From Gammaproteobacteria bacterium (lineage in GTDB: Bacteria; Pseudomonadota; Gammaproteobacteria; SZUA-229): a DNA stretch of 6,832 bases. A program made the position numbers and the translations under genes. The notes beneath the pieces were generated by a model. That model saw only the letters and a program-made list of their open reading frames with translations. It was not told the DNA's origin and did no database searches. The stretch lies in the NCBI GenBank assembly GCA_026998145.1, contig JALTRC010000633.1:1-6832 (forward strand), written 5' to 3'. Below, piece after piece: positions 5,479 through 6,832 of the stretch. The first letter of the stretch is position 1. The number at the start of each line of letters is the position of its first letter.

Positions 5479-6832
5479 ATGTACTGCTTACGGCATTTTA
5501 TTTTGATTATTGGCATTGTCATGATTGGTTTGATGTCAGGATGCGGCAAGCCAGAGGATGCTGCAGCCATCGACAATGGTTTGATTACCGGCGCAGCAGA
5601 ATCCAGCGCCGTGGATTCCGTGAGCACACGGGAGCCAAAAGCCGCCAGCCCGGTGGATAGAGAGAAGGGTGTGATTCTTACGCGTCTGGATGTTGTGCTG
5701 GAACCCCAGGCCACTATCGGGCAAGTTAATGCTGCACTGGAATCTATTGACGCACGTATTGTGACCAGTGAGCCGGGGTCACCCTTTGTAACGGTGGAGG
5801 TTGCCCGTCAGTCCAGTGTGGATGATTTAACGAATTTGAGTCAGGTCTTATCCAAACAACCCGGTATTGCGGTGGCGTTTATCGGCCAGGAAGCCGCAAC
5901 CCGTAATGCACCGGAATATGAAACCGATCCGGTGGTCACCCATCTCAATGCGGGTAATTTTTTCGCTGCCTGGAATGCCTATAGCAATACGCTGGATTGC
6001 ATTGTTGATCCGGTTAAACTGGTGATTGTTGACAAGTTTGGTTCCCTGTCGAGCCTGCCTGATGGCATGTCTGCGAAAACCGCAAAAGAGCTACCTAATT
6101 ATAATTTGATTGGCAATATATTGGACGATGGAGAAACCCACGGCTGGGATGTTGCAGCTATGGCAGCGGCTGATTTCTCACCCAGTGAGAAAACCGGCGC
6201 CATGCCCTTTTCCGACTGTGTTGACCTGACCCTGCTATCCGTTTCAGGGCTGACCCAATCACAGCAGCTACAGGCAATCTCACAGTATTTGCACACATTG
6301 AATGATATCGCTGTGGTGAATTATTCACTGGGTTTCAAGGATCGTTGTGATAATGGCTGTGATGCGGCCTCGGTGGCAGATGGTTCAGCACTGGCTGATT
6401 TTAAACAAATCACGCCGTCCTATCAGCGCGCCTTTCTGGCAATGCAATGGAAAAAGCTAACCCATGATATCTGGGATAAATTTCTTGTCGTGACGGCTGC
6501 TGGCGATGAAGCCGATACCGATATGGCGCAGATTTATGAAGCCCTTAACGTTGCGCAGTACAATAGCGCTATCAATTATGCCACTGATGAAAACTATATC
6601 GCTTCCACACAAAGTGGCTGGGGTGAAGCAACCGACCCCGGTGCTGTCTTCGTACAAACCGATGATATTTTCTTAAATATACTGAAGGATCAGGAAGAAT
6701 ATCTGGGGGTGCAGGATATTCCCGCCGCCGATAATGTCATTATCGTGGGCAGCAATGGCCCGGGTTCGCATAGCGATCTTTTTTCGGATGTTGGTGCCTA
6801 TGCACAGAGCTTGCCCGACCTGAGTGGTCAGG
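5479..6832 (+). CDS. Subtilase-like (S8) serine peptidase lipoprotein, 3'-truncated by the window edge
   Basis: The frame is open from ATG 5479 to the window end, giving 451 residues. AAGGA at 5468-5472, six bases before the ATG, supports the start. Residues 1-22 form a lipoprotein signal peptide: Arg5, a hydrophobic run and the lipobox MSGC with Cys22; Gly at +2 suggests outer-membrane sorting. A low-complexity linker (about 25-60) leads to a region resembling a subtilase prodomain (about 64-142, containing ATIGQVNAALESIDARIVTS). The peptidase-like domain follows: VIVDKFGS with the probable catalytic Asp185, ETHGWDVAAMAAA with the probable His221, VVNYSLG (Ser283), VVTAAGDEADTD (Asp343) and an IPAADNVIIVGS strand. 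The expected GTSxAxP serine motif should come just beyond the end. DTG, HGTH and AAGN motifs are all modified, so the family call is good but activity is uncertain. The product probably acts in the periplasm or at the outer membrane. Confidence 0.8.
   Translation, partial: MYCLRHFILIIGIVMIGLMSGCGKPEDAAAIDNGLITGAAESSAVDSVSTREPKAASPVDREKGVILTRLDVVLEPQATIGQVNAALESIDARIVTSEPGSPFVTVEVARQSSVDDLTNLSQVLSKQPGIAVAFIGQEAATRNAPEYETDPVVTHLNAGNFFAAWNAYSNTLDCIVDPVKLVIVDKFGSLSSLPDGMSAKTAKELPNYNLIGNILDDGETHGWDVAAMAAADFSPSEKTGAMPFSDCVDLTLLSVSGLTQSQQLQAISQYLHTLNDIAVVNYSLGFKDRCDNGCDAASVADGSALADFKQITPSYQRAFLAMQWKKLTHDIWDKFLVVTAAGDEADTDMAQIYEALNVAQYNSAINYATDENYIASTQSGWGEATDPGAVFVQTDDIFLNILKDQEEYLGVQDIPAADNVIIVGSNGPGSHSDLFSDVGAYAQSLPDLSGQ

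Noticed and set aside
5439..5724. Reverse-strand frames opposite the lipoprotein start.
   Set aside because: The forward frame has a good ribosome binding site, a lipoprotein signal peptide and recognisable domains; the reverse frames are shadows.

Overview
The window looks like a chromosomal segment of a gammaproteobacterium of moderate GC content. The evidence is the GuaB and GuaA proteins, which read very close to the enterobacterial/pseudomonad forms along their whole length, plus the guaB-guaA gene order, an EAL-domain signalling protein and a secreted lipoprotein. I cannot name a genus from the sequence alone.

Layout. Bases 1-613 are the 3' part of an EAL (cyclic-di-GMP phosphodiesterase) gene whose start is outside the window. 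Bases 614-1045 are non-coding and carry a ~131-bp MITE-like repeat, a second palindromic repeat of a CACAGAG-type family, and a likely guaB promoter with a perfect TATAAT. guaB (1046-2503, IMP dehydrogenase) and guaA (2620-4200, GMP synthetase) follow. The 116-bp gap between them is almost filled by a second copy of the CACAGAG-type palindrome, which ends 11 bases before the guaA ATG. Bases 4201-4503 are AT-rich and largely unexplained. An unrecognised soluble protein is encoded at 4504-5052; open reading frame on both sides suggests the original gene was longer (about 4385-5102) and is interrupted by one-base shifts in A-rich runs. Bases 5053-5478 carry a second copy of the MITE-like repeat in inverted orientation. 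From 5479 to the window end runs an incomplete lipoprotein of the subtilase (S8) type, cut off shortly before its expected catalytic serine.

How it works together. guaB and guaA catalyse the two consecutive steps from IMP to GMP and are very probably co-transcribed from the promoter at 984-1013. The flanking EAL protein, the orphan gene and the subtilase-like lipoprotein have no evident functional link to purine synthesis. The feature that ties the window together is the repeat load: two families, two copies each, account for most of the recognisable structure in the intergenic DNA, and the MITE-like pair brackets the gua locus as inverted repeats. I did not find a clearly new multi-gene system; the best leads are the repeat-embedded guaA leader, the inverted repeat pair, the interrupted orphan gene and the atypical active-site motifs of the lipoprotein.
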